Both the position numbers and the translations under genes were made by a program. The notes beneath the pieces were generated by a model. That model saw nothing but the letters and a program-made list of their open reading frames with translations. It had not been told where the DNA came from and did not search any database. DNA of 64,000 nt. Origin: Pyropia yezoensis (Eukaryota; Rhodophyta; Bangiophyceae; Bangiales; Bangiaceae). Of this stretch, positions 41,181 through 51,432 are shown in pieces. Position 1 is the stretch's first letter. Each line of letters opens with the position of its first letter. The stretch is from assembly GCA_009829735.1 (NCBI GenBank), contig CM020619.1:1370590-1434589 (forward strand), read 5' to 3'.

Positions 41181-41736
41181 TCCCCCCTGGTGAGTGTTCC
41201 CTGAGAGTGGACGTGCGACGGATCCCTATTGTGCTACATTGGTGGAGCAGCAGGGGACGGGTTTCCGTCACCCTTATGGTGACGTGGTTTTCGGCCCTGG
41301 CACACGGATAGGGATCCGGTCCTTCTCTTGTACTCGTGGTGTTGCGATCTGGTCGATTGTGTTGAGTAGATACGCTTGACTGCGATCTACTGTTGCTCTC
41401 CCCAACCTACCCCCTCGCTCTCTTTCTCGTGGTGACAGTCACGTCGGTTGACTGATTGTGACGATGTCCACCCACGAGACGGGGAACGTTCAAGATGACG
41501 GATCGGCGTCGACGCCGACTCCGGAGCTAAACCCGGGAACCGGGATCGGGAACCCGATCGACAACATTGAGACGCCGATGCTCTCCGGTGCCGGATCGAC
41601 GTTCGGTACGGCCCGGACGGCTGGGGGCGGTGGCCCGCCTTAACTTTCGTCGGCTGATCTCACTCCGCCGCCTCCCTCACCGGGGGATTCCCTGATGGCA
41701 TCATTGGCTCGCATCGAAGCCCGGCTCTCCGGACGC
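41181..41736 (+). mobile_element. B0: rest of the 5' LTR, PBS and truncated gag of an older B element
   Basis: 41181-41238 completes the B0 LTR begun at 30291. The PBS TGGTGGAGCAGCAGGGGA follows at 41240-41257. Gag starts at ATG 41464 but meets TAA at 41641-41643, where the B copies have CAA. Homology to B gag ends near 41736 (CGGCTCTCCGG), beyond which lies Fanzor-like sequence. Pol and the 3' LTR are absent. Confidence 0.8.
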
Positions 41737-43395
41737 CACCACCGCCACCACCGTCGCCGACAGTGTCCTTTGCAGCCAGCACGGGCCATACATTTACCCG
41801 GGTAGTCGCACGGGTGCGGCGTACAGGCGGGTAGGTAACACCACTTGGTGGACGCTTGGTCGCTCAGGCCCATCTCATACCTAACAGGCGCTTGAAAGGC
41901 CACATGTGGGTACCCGTGAGACGACGAGCGGCCACCCACGCCATATTGCGAGCCGCAACTTCGTCCCGGTTGCGAATAATGGGCGGGTGTGGCGCTGGGT
42001 GACCGGGGCCTTGTGGGGCCGCGAGCGAGCCCGTGTAGCAGCCCTTGGCCGCCCACTCGCTCGGCGGCCTCGGTTCGGCAAAGACGGCGCGGTCCTCAAC
42101 GGAACAGGTGGCCAGCGCGGCCGCGCGCCGCGGCACAGCAGCAGCACTGGCAGTGGCTCGGACGGCCGCCCGGTATGCGTTGGAGTCCGGCCCTCGGCGC
42201 GTCACGTGGGTAGCAGAGGGTAGGGCCCGCTTTGGCCGCCCCCGACGCAAGCCGGCCGCCACCCGCACACGCCGTGTCGACGGCGGCGGGCAGATGGGTG
42301 GCCCATAGAGCTCTCCTGGAATCTTGGTGGGGGAGTTGCCCGTCAAGTAGATGAGCACCATCTTGTCGTGACACTCTGAGTACGCCTGGCTCGTGTTGAG
42401 TTCGTCCTGGTCGACGAACCAGCACAGCCTTCGGGGGTAGCGCAGGAGCCAGCCGTCCTCCCTGCGCACGCGCTGGCTGCCCATGGCAACGATGACCGCG
42501 CCGCCGCCACGGACCTCGCGAAGGTGGCCGCCGGTCACGTCCCGCGCCACCAAGGCAGCAAAGCGGCCGCGCTGGATGGCCTTGCGCACACGCACCGCCC
42601 GCAGGGGTCGCGTGGCTTTTGCGCTAAATAGCTGGCCGTACGCGACCGTGTCGCGACAGGCGGCCCACTCGAGCGTTGCCTGTAGGTGTTTGCCGTCGTC
42701 GCCCGTCCGCATCGTGTCGAGTGCTGCTGCCAGGTCGACGGGTGGTAACTATCCAGCGACACCACCTACGTCACCAGCTGCCAGCGGACCCACCGCCGCC
42801 GCCGCCACTGGTCCCGCCTCAGTACCGCGGCGTACCCGCCACTGCTTCCTCGCACGGGCCAAAAAGGTACCGCCGCTAAATAGCTGGCCGTACGCGACCG
42901 TGTCGCGACAGGCGGCCCACTCGAGCGTTGCCTGTAGGTGTTTGCCGTCGTCGCCCGTCCGCATCGTGTCGTCTGCTGCTGCCAGGTCGACGGGTGGTAA
43001 CTATCCAGCGGCACCGCCTACGTCACCCGCTGCCAACGGTCCCACCGCCGCCGCCGCCACCGGTCCCGCCTCCGTACCGCGGCGTACCCGCCACTGCTTC
43101 CACGCACGGGCCAAAAAGGTACCGCCGCTGGCCTCGCGAAAGTGGGCGACGCTGAAGCTGTAGCGAAGGCCGGGGATGGGTGCCAGTCGACGACACCCCT
43201 TGCGCCGGGACAGCGCGTCTACCCGGTCCTGCAGCTGCAAGTCTGGGGTGTTGCTGCTACTGTTGCCCGCCGCGACAGGGGGGTCCACCAGCCACCGTGC
43301 CACCTTTTCCGCCTCGTGACGGAGCTCATTCCACCGGGACAGGCGCATGCGACGCAGTACACGCCGCACTAAAGTGGCGAGCTGGGTGCGGCGAC
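41737..43395 (-). pseudogene. Fanzor/TnpB-like nuclease, C-terminal half (decayed)
   Basis: One minus-strand frame runs from 43395 to a stop at 41864. It begins mid-gene, because D1 is inserted at 43396. Seen in order: RWNELRHEAEKVARW; SVAHFREASGGTFLARAWKQW; RAVRVRKAIQRGRFAALVARD; GGGAVIVAMGS; DELNTSQAYSECHDKM, which resembles the E-x2-TS-x2-CS-x-C start of the RuvC-II/zinc-ribbon region with the first Cys changed to Tyr; and RNRDEVAARNM, which resembles the RuvC-III RD-x-NAARN block. Fanzors are eukaryotic TnpB relatives that cut DNA guided by an RNA. Two in-frame TAG stops and a lost zinc ligand mean this copy is dead. A Cys-rich stretch in another frame follows at 41740-41855. The assignment rests on motif order, not on a database search. 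Confidence 0.5.
42622..43125 (-). repeat. 252-bp in-frame tandem duplication within the Fanzor-like gene
   Basis: Units 42622-42873 and 42874-43125 are nearly identical. The unit is 84 codons, so the duplication preserves frame, and both units carry the same TAG. Confidence 0.85.
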
Positions 43396-44085
43396 TGTAG
43401 TGGTTTTACGAACCTTAGGCGCGTAGCACCCAGAACACACAGAAGAACAACCCACCAAGAACGCGGGGAGACAGGAGAGATACCGAACCGCCGACCGCCT
43501 GGCTGGTTCACGCGGAGATCCGCGACCAAGACGACAGTGTTCAAGCACACGCTAGTCTGATTTTTTCGAAGGGGGAAGCAACGCGCACCCCCACGCACAC
43601 TCTTACCCTCTCTCACCCGCACCCAGCAACCCTCCATACCGGGCCACGTGCGGGCCAATCAAAACCCTCCAACATGTCCTGAGGGCCCCCTCCCCCACGG
43701 ATCATCCCTGCCAGCGGGGCAGGAGCCTCCAAGATACGGGGAAGAGGAGCCCCGCCGGACATCAGTGCCAACACTCAAGATCTCCCCAATCTCACAATCA
43801 CGCAAAATACACAATCAAAATCCAAACCCCAAATGCATCCCATCCCGGAATCTTGACCAATGGCCAATTCCGGTCAGGGGAAATTCCCATACACTGGAAA
43901 TCCCAACATGGGCTCCAGAACCAATGGCGACCCGGTCCCACCTCCATAGGAGGGGACCAATCGGAAGCCAGTAATATCTCAAGGGGCCAAATCGGCCCCG
44001 TCCTCCTCACTAGGAAGGTGGGCACAGGGGTGCGACGCGATCTCTACGAGGTCCCCCCACGTGGAGGGCCCATAGGGTCCCTACA
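43396..44085 (-). repeat. D1 3' LTR
   Basis: 690 bp, TGTAGTGG...CCCTACA at its plus-strand edges. A purine-rich tract in minus orientation (GGTGTGGGAAG, 44086-44100) borders it as polypurine tract. Confidence 0.9.
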
Positions 44086-44647
44086 CTTCCCACACCTCCA
44101 GGAGGTTGCGACCCGCGACCCAGACCCCGGTGCAAAAATCTTCCGGGTGCACAACGGGCGGCGGAGGCAATGCCACTTGGCAACATGCCGTCCCCACCGC
44201 CGAGTGTACCCACCCCATGGGGGTGTGAATGACACTGGGTCAGATCGGCCCAATGGTTTCCTCCCTTGGGGAGACAATCGTGGCCACTATGGTCGCGCGA
44301 CAGGCGGGATACGTGGAGACACCCCTTCCAAACCACCACCCGAGGGGTGGGGGACGCAACAAGGATGGAGCCCGTCTCCTCCCACGGCCCTGCCCGCAGG
44401 GGGGGGGGACGTGAGGGGCAGGCTCTCCTGGCTTAGCCGGGAGCGAGGGGTACTCACCCGTTTGGGGTGGACCCGGGAAGGGGGGTTTACAACGGGTGCT
44501 CGCCGCGAGGACGGCCACCGTCTTCTCCTCTCCTTCGTCACCTCTCGCTTCTACCGGCCGGCGTGCATCCCCCTCTTCCTCACCCTAAGGGTGGGGGCAG
44601 CATCCACATTTTTCCCCGCCGTCTTCTCCGGTGGAGAGCTGCCAGTC
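44086..44647 (+). other. D1 leader of antisense ORF3
   Basis: Non-coding region between the 3' LTR and ORF3, shared with D0 (14249-14881). The frame upstream of the ORF3 ATG is open from 43853, but no earlier start is supported. Confidence 0.35.
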
Positions 44648-46048
44648 ATGGCTTCCCCGTCGGGATCATCGGACCACAACGCCACCATGGGTTACGGCGG
44701 CGGACCCGTTTCCCTGTCGGTTCCTTCCACCCCCCGAGGCCTTTCGGCCACGCGGATGCCACCCGCTGCTCCGGGCGACGTCCTTATGGACGACGCCGGG
44801 AGCGGCCGGGGTGATGCCGGTCCGGCTTCGCCGGCCGAGGTACCTGTACCACCGTTGGTGGACACGGAGGGGCCTGGCCCCTTCGGGGTGGTAACCCCTT
44901 TTACGAAGGAGTGGCCTTACCCACACCCTCTTCCCTGCGTGATCACCGACCGCTGGGTTCACGTCAACCCCCGCCGTATGGCGGGCGTTTGGACGACGTT
45001 CCGTCATCTCTTCCCGGACCTATATGAGGTCCCCATTGGTACTCCCACCGACTACCCTGTCCTCCGCTTTGCGGATGACTGGAAGGTGGCCCGGCAGCTG
45101 GAGAAGGCGTGTGACCGCCCTTCTCTGCCGGATGGTGCTATGCCGGTCTTTGACGTGGCCTACTACCCGGGGCCGCTACCTTGCATTGGGGAGCGCCCAC
45201 GAGGGTACTTCCTGCGCCAAGCGCTGGCAGAACATCGGCATCGTCGGCGGCATGGCATATTTGCCTGTGCGGAGCAGCGGGAGGTCGAGGGCTTTACCCA
45301 CGAAGACCGGCTGAAGTACTACCCGGTTGTCCCCACCTGGTGAAGTGAGTATGAGGTGCCTCGCGATATGGCAGCGCGTATTGGCAACCTTGTCGCTGTT
45401 CGGGGTAGTCGGCTCATGGCCGGCGGACCAGACTCCGCGGCCAGGGCTACCCTGAACGCCTGCTGGCTTGTCGAGGTGGCTGACGTACTACTGTCATCCG
45501 GCCTGTTCTACGGACATGCCTGGCTTATCCCTCTGCCTCTGCTCCGGGTTCTCAAGGAAAGCCCGATTGATGACCTTTGCCCTGAGCACCCTGGCCGGGC
45601 GGCATTCCTTCGGGCTCTTCTTCTCCTCCTTGAGGAGGTACATCGTAAGGCGTTACCCTCGTATCTGGGTCTTCCCTTCCGGCCCCGTTTGGTGGTCCGG
45701 TGCTCGCGGTCATTGACCTCCGAGGGCGCCCTCCTCTTGAAGGAGGGGTTGGGGCATGAGGAGCTCCCTTGTGCTCCTGGCGTGGAGTCCACTACTCGGG
45801 TCCCTGCCCCAGAGACCCGCATGGAGGAGGAGGGGCCCCGCCGCCCTGGTTTTGGCCAGGAGTGGAATGGTCCCTCCTTGCTGCCAAACTCCCCTGAGGG
45901 GAGTTACGGAGAGCGTGGGTCCGCAGGCTCATCCAGCGGTAGGTCCTTTAGACCGCGTCCGCCTCGGAGCTTTTCTCCGGGAGAGGAGATCCGGGCGCCG
46001 GGTGGGCGCCGTGTTCTTGTGCCGGAGCCCGTGGCTCCGTTCCGCTAG
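44648..46048 (+). pseudogene. D1 antisense ORF3, one nonsense codon
   Basis: About 466 codons from ATG 44648, interrupted only by TGA at 45341-45343. At that point family A has Trp (PEWWPQ against PTW-stop). Blocks shared with A1 ORF3 occur at the same residue numbers: FRHLFPDLYEVP (about 118), GGPDSAARATLNACWLVEV (about 257) and LKEGLGHEELPCAPGVE (about 361). The FDVAYYPGPLP block is shared with B1 ORF3. No enzymatic motif. The ORF ends at TAG 46046-46048, and the same frame then continues to 46372 as a candidate ORF4. Confidence 0.7.
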
Positions 46049-46084
46049 GGGGGCTCGCCCTTGGCGTTGCCCCGTCCCATCCCG

Positions 46085-46440
46085 TGTACTACTGTGGCCG
46101 CTTTGGGGCAGGTATTTGACCCGCGCTCCCCTGCTCTTCGGGACGCCGTCGAGGACTCCCTCGTGATGGGGTTATGTCGGGCGTATACGGGCCTGGCCAA
46201 CGATCTGGCGGCGATAGTCGCCACCCGTGGAGACTGGCGAGACATCCCTCCGGTGGCTTTGCCACGTCTTTCTCGGGAGGCGCAGAGCGCCTGGATCGGG
46301 AGCTGGGGAGGGCCAACATGGATACCACGTTGCAGGTCCCCAGTCTTGCGCTCCGTGGTGCCGCTGAGGTAGCTTACGGTGGAGGGGGGCATGGCCCTCG
46401 TTACTTCGCTGCTTCCCATTCTGACGCGAAGTGGGGGTAA
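46085..46440 (+). other. D1 candidate ORF4 region
   Basis: Downstream of ORF3 the frame stays open to 46372 (VFDPRSPALRDAVEDSLVMG), and a second frame carries the last part to 46440 (ERLDRELGRANMDTTLQV). The helical segment weakly resembles A1 ORF4. There is no clear ATG, so it may be a frameshifted relic. Confidence 0.3.
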
Positions 46441-46640
46441 TAGTCTTCCCCCTTCACGAGGGGTGTTGTGTGTTTTCTTTCTTCCGTACGAGAAGGAGGG
46501 ATAAGGGATAGTTTTGCGTTGGTTTCCACCTTTCCCATAGGGACTGGCTCCGCCGTATTCCCCCCCCGTTGTCTGGGGGCTGATTATTACTCTTCTTCCT
46601 CCGTTTCCCCTTGGGGGAACAGTCGGGACCCTCGGTTCCG

Positions 46641-49600
46641 TCACTTGATGGGGAGCTTGTGCCTGCGGGCATACTTCAGGAGAGCAGACCGTGGCACACC
46701 CTTCTTGGGGTGCCAAGTGTATCCTTCGGGGCCGTGGCCAAACCACCGCACCCGGAAGTCCAAGTCGGGCTTCCCGTCTTCGTCCTCCACCCACTGGTGG
46801 CCGACAATCTGTTCGAGCACGTCCTTCCCCGGGGATTCCTCGGGGCATTCGTTGAACGCGTCCTGGGCTTCCCGTGCCCGCATCCATACTAGATCCCCTG
46901 CCTTAGGCGCGGGAGCACGTATGATATTGTCTTTGCTCTGGGTCTGTTCTCCAGTAGGTGTTTCAATAAGAAACCGTTGCCCGTCTGTGCGTAGCACCAT
47001 ATACGGTACCTTCGTCCTTGAAGACATTTTTGTCCGCCCCTTAGCATAGGATTTCACATAAACCCAATCTCCTTGAGACATAGTCTCTTTTTCTTGTTGT
47101 ATACCAGCATCATAAACGCGTTTGTAGGCCTCTTGGGCCTTATCCAAATTCTTCCTTATCCGGGGGATAAGGTGGCGCATTTCCTTCACATATTGAACCG
47201 CCGCCGTATCGGCGTCAGGCTCTTCAGTGTCCACAGAGCGTACCTTAGGTAAGCGCTCAATATTCGACGCTTGTAAGCGCCGAGGGCTCACAAAAGTCAT
47301 TGGGGCTACCCCAGTGCTCGAATGCACCTGCATATTATATCCAGTCGTCAGGAGGGACACATAGCGATCCCATTCCCGCGGGTGCTCGGACGAATACGTC
47401 CGTAGCTGCCGCATGATTGTCTTGTTATAGCGTTTCACTTGACCGTTGGTCTGTGGGTGATACGGAGTCGTATAGTTTGTGGAGATCCCTAGGAGCCCCA
47501 TGACTCCTTGGAAATAGACGGCCGCAAACTGAGGTCCGTTGTCCGTTAGAGTGGAGTCCGGGATGCCATAGGCAGCCACCCAATAATCGATAAATGCAGA
47601 GGCTACCCCAAGGGCAGTCGTGTCCGATAGTGGGACCGCCCTCACCAGTTTGGTGAACCGGTCGCACATCACCAGGAGCATGGTGTGCCCATTCTCCGTC
47701 TTCGGAAGGGGACCCAGCAAATCCATGGCCACCGATTGGACTGGCTCATGGGCGGGAAATAGCTTCATAGGAGACTTATGCGTCCTAGCCAATAAACGGT
47801 TCTTGGTGCATCCTGGGCAGTTATAGACATACCCGTATACATCCGCCACTAGGGCGGGCCGATAAAAATACTGGCGCATCGTCCTGTACATCTTCCGGGA
47901 ACCCGTATGACCCGCCTTGGGCGCATCATGATACATTTCCAGAACACGCTTCCGCAGCGATTCCGGGATCACCCATTGGTCATTCCCCCCGAGTAGGGAG
48001 TGGCGACACAGTACACCATCGTCGTCTTCAAAGAAGAAGGCGTTCCGTTGCCAACGGGCGTCCTTTGGAGGGATGAGAGGCCCCTCCATTCGGCGTTGCT
48101 CGCAAAATTCATCAAAGGCCTGGGCCTCAGTGAGCTCGCGAAGCGTAATCTTCCCGAGGCCCTTAGGGCTTTGGTCTGTGAGGGCCTTTGCTGACCGGGT
48201 CACCGCCAATACGGGTATCTGGTCATCCAAAGGTGTCCTATCCAAGCCATCCGTAGGAAGGCGGGACCGGGCATCAGCCACTTTGTGGTCCTTCCCCGGT
48301 TTGTGCTTAATTTGGTACGAGAATTCCGCCAAGCGGAGCCTCCAGCCCGTAAGGCGTCGGTTAGGGCTATTGCTTGTCATCACAGAAGTGAGCGCAGAAT
48401 GGTCACAGCGCACCAGAAATTCGGATCCTTCCAAGAAGGAACGCAGGTAGGTCACTGACAATACCACTCCGAGTGCCTCAATTTCTGTGGCACAATAGTT
48501 CCGTTCGGCCGGGGATAGACCCCGACTAAAATACCCGACGGGGAGATACTCCCCGTCCTCTTGTTGTTGCAGCAAGGCACAGCCCAGCTGCTCATAGCTG
48601 GCGTCCACCTCCAAAATATAATGGGCTCCCTCCCGAGGGATGACCAAAATAGGAGGCTTCAAGAGGCAGTCCCGAAGCTCCTCGAATGCCGCTTGAGTCT
48701 CTTCCGTAGGAGGAGGTAGTTCCTTCACTAGGTGCGTACTAGTCAGCACGTTCAGCGGTCGAGCGATACGGGCAAAATTCGGGACAAATCTTCGGTATAT
48801 CCCACACATGCGCAAGAAGCTCTTCAGCTGCGTCTGTGTACGCGGATAGTGCAACCCCTTCAGGGCTTTGGTATTTTTCTCATTCACTGCCACCCGCCCT
48901 GGGCGGATGACATGTCCCAAATATTCGACCTCCCTCTGAAAGAGGTGGCACTTGGACGCGTTCAGCGACACGCCGTTCTCCTTGAGGAGACTCAAAACGT
49001 GTTCCAAGTGGTTCATGGCGCAGTCTCGGGCCTCCTTGCGCTCCGCGCGCGCCTTGGCCATCTGTGCTCGAGTCGCCTCCGGGAGGTGTGGACAATTTGA
49101 CATCCAGTGGGATGTACTATTACAGATGTGGCAGGGGAAGAGTTCCCGCTTCCAGTCCGTCCATCTGGAACCCCCAGAGGGTCGATAATCCTTGCGGGAA
49201 GAGCCGTAGGCTTCCTTCTCCTCCTGAGGTGACGACGTAACAGCCGCCAGAGCCCGACGCGCCATGCGGCAAGCGTTACGCTCCGCGTCTTCTTTTGCCT
49301 TTAACTCCTTGGCGGCGGCTTGAACCCGCCGCCGGAAATCTCCTGCCCGTTGGGCATACTGTACCACCAGCTCAATAGGAGCATGAGGGTGGTCAGCCAC
49401 GTAGTTGCGTACCTCGTGCCGAATTTCCCGCCAGGTGCCCTGCATAAAGCGGGCTCGGACCTGGCCCGAGGTTTGTATATATCCGCACTTCGCGTGGAGT
49501 TCCATGAGGCGGCGGTGGAACGCCGTCTCTGTCTCATCCTCCTCTTGGGAGGCACCATTGAAAATGGCCTCCTGTTCATTCAGGAGATGCTCATCTGCGT

Positions 49601-50564
49601 ATGCGCGCAGAAGCCAATTCACCAGTTCCAAATAGGAGGTCACCTCCCCAGTGCGCCGGCCGTCATCGACGGACGGGCGAATTCGATAAATGTCCCTCTT
49701 CAAGGGATCCTTAGTAAGTTCCGGGAGGAGCAGCACAGCTCGCTCCTCTGAGAGGCCATTATCATTTGCCGCTTTTACAAAGCGGTTGAGAAATTCGAAG
49801 ACTCCCAGAGGAGGGTCTCCCCCCCATTCACAATCGCGACCAAATATACTGGCCAGGTCCTTTCGCTTCTTACCCAGGCCTTGGGCCTCGGCTCCCGATA
49901 CTCGATTGTCCTTCTTCTCGAGAGCATATGTCTCACAGTCCAGCAGGCTCGCATAACGATCGTCTGCCGGAATAATTTTGGGGGGAATCTCCCGTAGGGG
50001 GACTCGCCCCGGTCCTGCCTGAGCGGAAACCGCTCGGACTTCAGGTCGCGGGCGCCGACGGCGCTCGGGAGGCGAAGCCTTCCCTCCGGAGTAATCCGAA
50101 GTCGACTCAGATGAAGAACTGGGCTGCCGGCCACGCTGGCGCTCCCGTTTCTGCACACTTTGCTCCACAAAACTCAACCGTTGGTTGAGTGGAGTCAGCA
50201 GGCCGCTAACAGCCTCCACCATGGCTTTCTTCCATTCCTCCGTAGGAGTATCCGATCCAGGGGCCACAAACGCTCGGGGTGTCTCCTTAGGAGACGATGC
50301 CCCCGTGAGAGGAACCGGAGGGGTGGGCGTTCCCTCAGAATCCACCCCCGCAAAGGGGAGAATCCCAGGAAAATTGCCGAAGCCGGTTGAATGCTTTCCC
50401 TCGCGCTTCCCGCGCGGCTGGGAATACGGTTCGCCCGATGGGCCCTCCGAACCGATCGCCAGCGGGGGGAGCCGGGTGGTCACCCTACGGGTGGCCAGGT
50501 CATCAACTCCAGCCCCTTGGACGCGCGGAGGAGCAGCGCCTCCAATCGCACTCTCCTTCGTCAC
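46641..50564 (-). CDS. D1 Gag fused to RNase H, integrase and chromodomain; protease and RT core deleted
   Basis: A 1307-residue single frame. Capsid blocks (LDCETYAL, VFEFLNRFVKAAND, TSYLELVNWLLRA) match A1 Gag. The zinc knuckle CHICNSTSHWMSNC follows. The frame then jumps directly into the RT thumb/connection (CAMNHLEHVLSLLKENGVSL), missing protease and the RT palm with YxDD. RNase H (LEVDASYEQLGC), the HHCC finger, the integrase core (DLLGPLPK, TDNGPQFA, NGQVKRYNK) and a chromodomain (DFRVRWFGHGPEGYTW) are present. The junction keeps frame. The first codon open is GTG at 50564; no in-frame ATG lies between the upstream TAA and about residue 115, so the start is uncertain. Integration could work only with RT and protease supplied by another element. 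Confidence 0.8.
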   Translation of the reverse strand: MTKESAIGGAAPPRVQGAGVDDLATRRVTTRLPPLAIGSEGPSGEPYSQPRGKREGKHSTGFGNFPGILPFAGVDSEGTPTPPVPLTGASSPKETPRAFVAPGSDTPTEEWKKAMVEAVSGLLTPLNQRLSFVEQSVQKRERQRGRQPSSSSESTSDYSGGKASPPERRRRPRPEVRAVSAQAGPGRVPLREIPPKIIPADDRYASLLDCETYALEKKDNRVSGAEAQGLGKKRKDLASIFGRDCEWGGDPPLGVFEFLNRFVKAANDNGLSEERAVLLLPELTKDPLKRDIYRIRPSVDDGRRTGEVTSYLELVNWLLRAYADEHLLNEQEAIFNGASQEEDETETAFHRRLMELHAKCGYIQTSGQVRARFMQGTWREIRHEVRNYVADHPHAPIELVVQYAQRAGDFRRRVQAAAKELKAKEDAERNACRMARRALAAVTSSPQEEKEAYGSSRKDYRPSGGSRWTDWKRELFPCHICNSTSHWMSNCPHLPEATRAQMAKARAERKEARDCAMNHLEHVLSLLKENGVSLNASKCHLFQREVEYLGHVIRPGRVAVNEKNTKALKGLHYPRTQTQLKSFLRMCGIYRRFVPNFARIARPLNVLTSTHLVKELPPPTEETQAAFEELRDCLLKPPILVIPREGAHYILEVDASYEQLGCALLQQQEDGEYLPVGYFSRGLSPAERNYCATEIEALGVVLSVTYLRSFLEGSEFLVRCDHSALTSVMTSNSPNRRLTGWRLRLAEFSYQIKHKPGKDHKVADARSRLPTDGLDRTPLDDQIPVLAVTRSAKALTDQSPKGLGKITLRELTEAQAFDEFCEQRRMEGPLIPPKDARWQRNAFFFEDDDGVLCRHSLLGGNDQWVIPESLRKRVLEMYHDAPKAGHTGSRKMYRTMRQYFYRPALVADVYGYVYNCPGCTKNRLLARTHKSPMKLFPAHEPVQSVAMDLLGPLPKTENGHTMLLVMCDRFTKLVRAVPLSDTTALGVASAFIDYWVAAYGIPDSTLTDNGPQFAAVYFQGVMGLLGISTNYTTPYHPQTNGQVKRYNKTIMRQLRTYSSEHPREWDRYVSLLTTGYNMQVHSSTGVAPMTFVSPRRLQASNIERLPKVRSVDTEEPDADTAAVQYVKEMRHLIPRIRKNLDKAQEAYKRVYDAGIQQEKETMSQGDWVYVKSYAKGRTKMSSRTKVPYMVLRTDGQRFLIETPTGEQTQSKDNIIRAPAPKAGDLVWMRAREAQDAFNECPEESPGKDVLEQIVGHQWVEDEDGKPDLDFRVRWFGHGPEGYTWHPKKGVPRSALLKYARRHKLPIK

Positions 50565-50742
50565 GGATGAACCGCATTCCAGGACTCCCGTCTCCCCCTG
50601 AGGGGGACTCTGCTCGTTATCAGACCAAACTACAACCGCGTTCCCTTAAGTAAGACAGAGCACAACCACAGAAAGAGTACGAAGAAGGGGTAGACCTCTT
50701 CGGCCAGCAGGGACCTAGTCCCTCCCCCGCTGATGCAGCAAA
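50565..50742 (-). other. D1 leader and degenerate primer-binding region
   Basis: On the minus strand the LTR is followed by TTTGCTGCATCAGCGGGGGA. This aligns with the A/B site TTTGGTGGAGCAGCAGGGGA with about four changes and lacks the TGG needed to pair with a tRNA CCA end. Confidence 0.5.
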
Positions 50743-51432
50743 TGTAGTGGTTTTACGAACCTTAGGCGCGTAGCACCCAGAACACACAGAAGAAGAACCC
50801 ACCAAGAACGCGGGGAGACAGGAGAGATACCGAACCGCCGACCGCCTGGCTGGTTCACGCGGGGATCCGCGACCAGGACGACAGTGTTCAAGCACACGCA
50901 AGTCTGTTCTTTTCGAAGGGGGAAGCAACGCGCACCCCCACGCACACTCTTACCCTCTCTCACCCGCACCCAGCAACCCTCCATACCGGGCCACGTGCGG
51001 GCCAATCAAAACCCTCCAACATGTCCTGAGGGCCCCCTCCCCCACGGATCATCCCTGCCAGCGGGGCAGGAGCCTCCAAGATACGGGGAAGAGGAGCCCC
51101 GCCGGACATCAGTGCCAACACTCAAGATCTCCCCAATCTCACAATCACGCAAAATACACAATCAAAATCCAAACCCCAAATGCATCCCATCCCGGAATCT
51201 TGACCAATGGCCAATTCCGGTCAGGGGAAATTCCCATACACTGGAAATCCCAACATGGGCTTCAGAACCAATGGCGACCCGGTCCCACCTCCATAGGAGG
51301 GGACCAATCGGAAGCCAGTAATATCCCAAGGGGCCAAATCGGCCCCGTCCTCCTCACTAGGAAGGTGGTCACAGGGGTGCGACGCGATCTCTACGAGGTC
51401 CCCCCACGTGGAGGGCCCATAGGGTCTCTACA
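50743..51432 (-). repeat. D1 5' LTR
   Basis: 690 bp, about 98 percent identical to the 3' LTR by eye. Confidence 0.9.

Larger units (their letters stand above)
43396..51432 (-). mobile_element. D1: Ty3/gypsy chromovirus, family D, internally deleted, inserted in the Fanzor-like gene
   Basis: 690-bp LTRs (43396-44085, 50743-51432) differ at about a dozen positions. GCGAC flanks both ends (43391-43395, 51433-51437). On the minus strand there is one long gag-integrase ORF lacking protease and the RT catalytic core, then an antisense ORF3 region, then the 3' LTR at the left. Removing D1 and one TSD copy joins the Fanzor-like frame without a shift. Confidence 0.93.
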
